From Pedobacter nyackensis (lineage in GTDB: Bacteria; Bacteroidota; Bacteroidia; Sphingobacteriales; Sphingobacteriaceae): a stretch of 64,000 nt of DNA. The translations under genes and the position numbers were made by a program. The stretch covers positions 1 to 64,000 of the forward strand of contig NZ_FWYB01000016.1 in the NCBI RefSeq assembly GCF_900176505.1, in the 5' to 3' direction. This document shows, piece after piece, positions 62,402-64,000 of this stretch (position 1 is the first letter of the stretch; every line of letters starts with the position of its first letter). Below the pieces are notes generated by a model that worked only from the letters and a program-made list of their open reading frames with translations, ran no database searches and had not been told where the DNA came from.

Positions 62402-63985
62402 TTATAGCCTGCCCGCTGTCACTTCTGTTGCTGAAATGCGGCTGGCCTTATTGCCGAAGGATGATCGGATGTAGGTAAGCAGTTCTGCTATTTCTTTATC
62501 ACTTAAGAAATGGAAAGCTGGCATCTGTTGATTGTACACCGCGCCTTTGACTTTAATCTTGCCAGATAAACCGTTTAACAGGATATCGATAAGTTGTTTT
62601 TTATCTCCCAGTACTTGTTCCGCACCTATTAAAGGAGGGAAAGTGCCTAAAACACCATTACCATCAGATTTATGGCAGGAAGCACAGTATTGACTATAGC
62701 TCGACTTTCCCATTTGTACTACCGGCTTTTTTAATTCGGACAGCAGGCCAGGATCTTTTTGGGCTTTAAAGCCTGGAGACAATTTGTCACCTGCCCGCAT
62801 TTTAAATAACCGGAGTATTCTATCGTCTTTTGCCCTGGGAAAACCGATTGAAGGATTCCAGTCTCTGTTACTTGTAGACACATAAATGTCTCCTGCGGGC
62901 GATACACATACATCTCGTAAACGGCCATACTCTTTATCTAAATATACGTGCTCAGATACAATCTCGTCGCCTTTCTCATTTAGTTTTAAAAGCCTTAAAC
63001 TACTTCCTTTAAGCGTAGTGAGTATAAGCGAGTTATCCCATTCCGGTATTGCTGTTGAATGATAATAATCCATCCCTGCAGGTGCTATCGTTGGGGTCCA
63101 TGCTTTTAATGGCTCCACCACAGCATCTTGCTGTCGAAATGCTATTTCTTGTGGAGTGTCAGCCTTTCCGGTAACCTCTGGCCACCCATAATTTCCACCT
63201 TTTTGTATCAGATTTACCTCATCGTCATTAGCATCACCATGTTCAGAAGTGTATAACTTATTGTTAGATGCATATACCAATCCTTGTATATTACGGTACC
63301 CACTTGCCCATATCGCACTTCCTTTTATTGGATTATCGTCAGGAATACTACCATCTATATTTAACCGCAAAATTTTGCCGCACAAACTTTTGTTGTCCTG
63401 GGCCAACTTAGATCGAAGCCCGTCACCCGTTGCCCAGAAGATCTTTCCGTCAGCTGAAAAGGATAGCCTGGATCCATTATGAGACGTCCCCCCCGGTACT
63501 TCCAATAGCACAAAAGGATTTATTAAACTGTCTGCGGAATAAGTATAACGAACCAGCCGGGACAAGATAATGCTATCCTTTTTACAGGTATAATCAACCA
63601 CCACATATGGCCATTTATCTATATCTGGAGAGAAAGCCATTCCCAGCAAGCCGGCTGTTCTTTGGTGCCACACCATCTCAATTTTTAACACTTTCTTTCT
63701 CTCCCCCGTTACGGGATTTACTCTGCTAACACTTCCTTTCTGTTCAGTGAACCAGATCCAGTTATCAGGACCCCAAACAATTTCCCAGGGGACATCCAAA
63801 TTTAATATTACTGTACCAACTGCTACCTTACTTGTTTCTAAGACAATTTCTTGTTCAACAGGCGTATCTATTACATTTTGGTTAGTTACCGCTGCATTAC
63901 AACCGATCAGAAAATGAACCATGACTGCAGTCCAGAGGTAATTAATCAAGGGCAATGTGAATACTGGGTTAAAAGATTTGTGCAT
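62402..63985 (-). CDS. Quinoprotein dehydrogenase-cytochrome c lipoprotein
   Basis: A 527-residue lipoprotein (signal ending with LIGC near residue 29). A GSDH-type propeller spans about residues 45-405, with VPWEIVWGPDNWIWFTEQKGSV, GTSHNGSRLSFSADGKIFWATGDG and SEHGDANDDEVNLIQKGGNYGWPE. A cytochrome c domain (about 425-510) has C434-x-x-C437-H438 and a Met in QQMPAFHFLSD. It is like the larger protein encoded downstream but has no PKD or CBM6 part. It probably oxidises aldoses in the periplasm or on the surface. The gene begins 15 bases from the window end, so its promoter is not visible. Confidence 0.9.
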   Translation of the reverse strand: MHKSFNPVFTLPLINYLWTAVMVHFLIGCNAAVTNQNVIDTPVEQEIVLETSKVAVGTVILNLDVPWEIVWGPDNWIWFTEQKGSVSRVNPVTGERKKVLKIEMVWHQRTAGLLGMAFSPDIDKWPYVVVDYTCKKDSIILSRLVRYTYSADSLINPFVLLEVPGGTSHNGSRLSFSADGKIFWATGDGLRSKLAQDNKSLCGKILRLNIDGSIPDDNPIKGSAIWASGYRNIQGLVYASNNKLYTSEHGDANDDEVNLIQKGGNYGWPEVTGKADTPQEIAFRQQDAVVEPLKAWTPTIAPAGMDYYHSTAIPEWDNSLILTTLKGSSLRLLKLNEKGDEIVSEHVYLDKEYGRLRDVCVSPAGDIYVSTSNRDWNPSIGFPRAKDDRILRLFKMRAGDKLSPGFKAQKDPGLLSELKKPVVQMGKSSYSQYCASCHKSDGNGVLGTFPPLIGAEQVLGDKKQLIDILLNGLSGKIKVKGAVYNQQMPAFHFLSDKEIAELLTYIRSSFGNKASRISATEVTAGRL

Positions 63986-64000
63986 ACTTGTCGTAACATA

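Overview
The window comes from a Bacteroidota chromosome, most likely Pedobacter or a close relative in the Sphingobacteriaceae. Three things point there. The DNA is AT-rich. Several promoters have the Bacteroidota form, TTG, about 18-20 bases, then TAnnTTTG. SusC/SusD pairs, a hybrid two-component system and ECF sigma/FecR pairs fill the right-hand half. The chondroitinase AC at 33834-35942 has every known catalytic residue of the Pedobacter heparinus enzyme at a constant one-residue offset.

Left part (1-14876) is mostly housekeeping. A truncated IS3-type transposase orfA sits at the edge, followed by a repeat-rich gap and purH. Then comes the elongasome operon mreB-mreC-mreD-PBP2-rodA, with start/stop overlaps from mreC onward. 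After it lie an acidic conserved protein, thymidine kinase, a Lys/Cys-rich 41-residue protein, ferritin, an unknown protein, a methyltransferase and the MlaE-MlaF-MlaD lipid transport operon.

Middle part (14877-37541) holds a GH3 glycosidase, an AraC regulator with a DUF417 membrane protein, and a glycosaminoglycan (chondroitin/hyaluronan type) utilisation locus, all on the minus strand. Reading with transcription the locus is: a decayed 45-codon ORF, sulfatase, PL8 chondroitinase AC, a five-bladed-propeller hydrolase, a divergent PL8-like lyase, the hybrid two-component sensor, SusC, SusD, an internally deleted lyase remnant and a GH88 unsaturated glucuronyl hydrolase. Lyases and sulfatase would cut the polymer to unsaturated oligosaccharides. 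SusCD would import them, GH88 would open the unsaturated uronate, and the sensor would switch the locus on when it binds the oligosaccharides.

Right part (37678-63985, all minus strand) holds two loci governed by cell-surface signalling. Each has an ECF sigma factor, a FecR anti-sigma factor, a SusC with an N-terminal STN domain and a SusD. The first (49778 down to 37678) continues with a DUF1735 lipoprotein, a DUF5018 lipoprotein, a DUF4855 protein and a metallophosphoesterase, and has no recognisable polysaccharidase. The second (58592 down to 50193) ends with one alpha/beta hydrolase. Upstream of it lie two quinoprotein-dehydrogenase/cytochrome c fusions and a Gfo/Idh/MocA oxidoreductase.

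The most interesting signals are these: two copies of an approximately 85-base structured repeat whose stem differs by compensatory changes; two matching fold-back structures between fecR and susC in the ECF loci; two gene remnants in the glycosaminoglycan locus; and a SusCD locus without classical enzymes. No CRISPR array, tRNA, rRNA or complete insertion sequence was seen.
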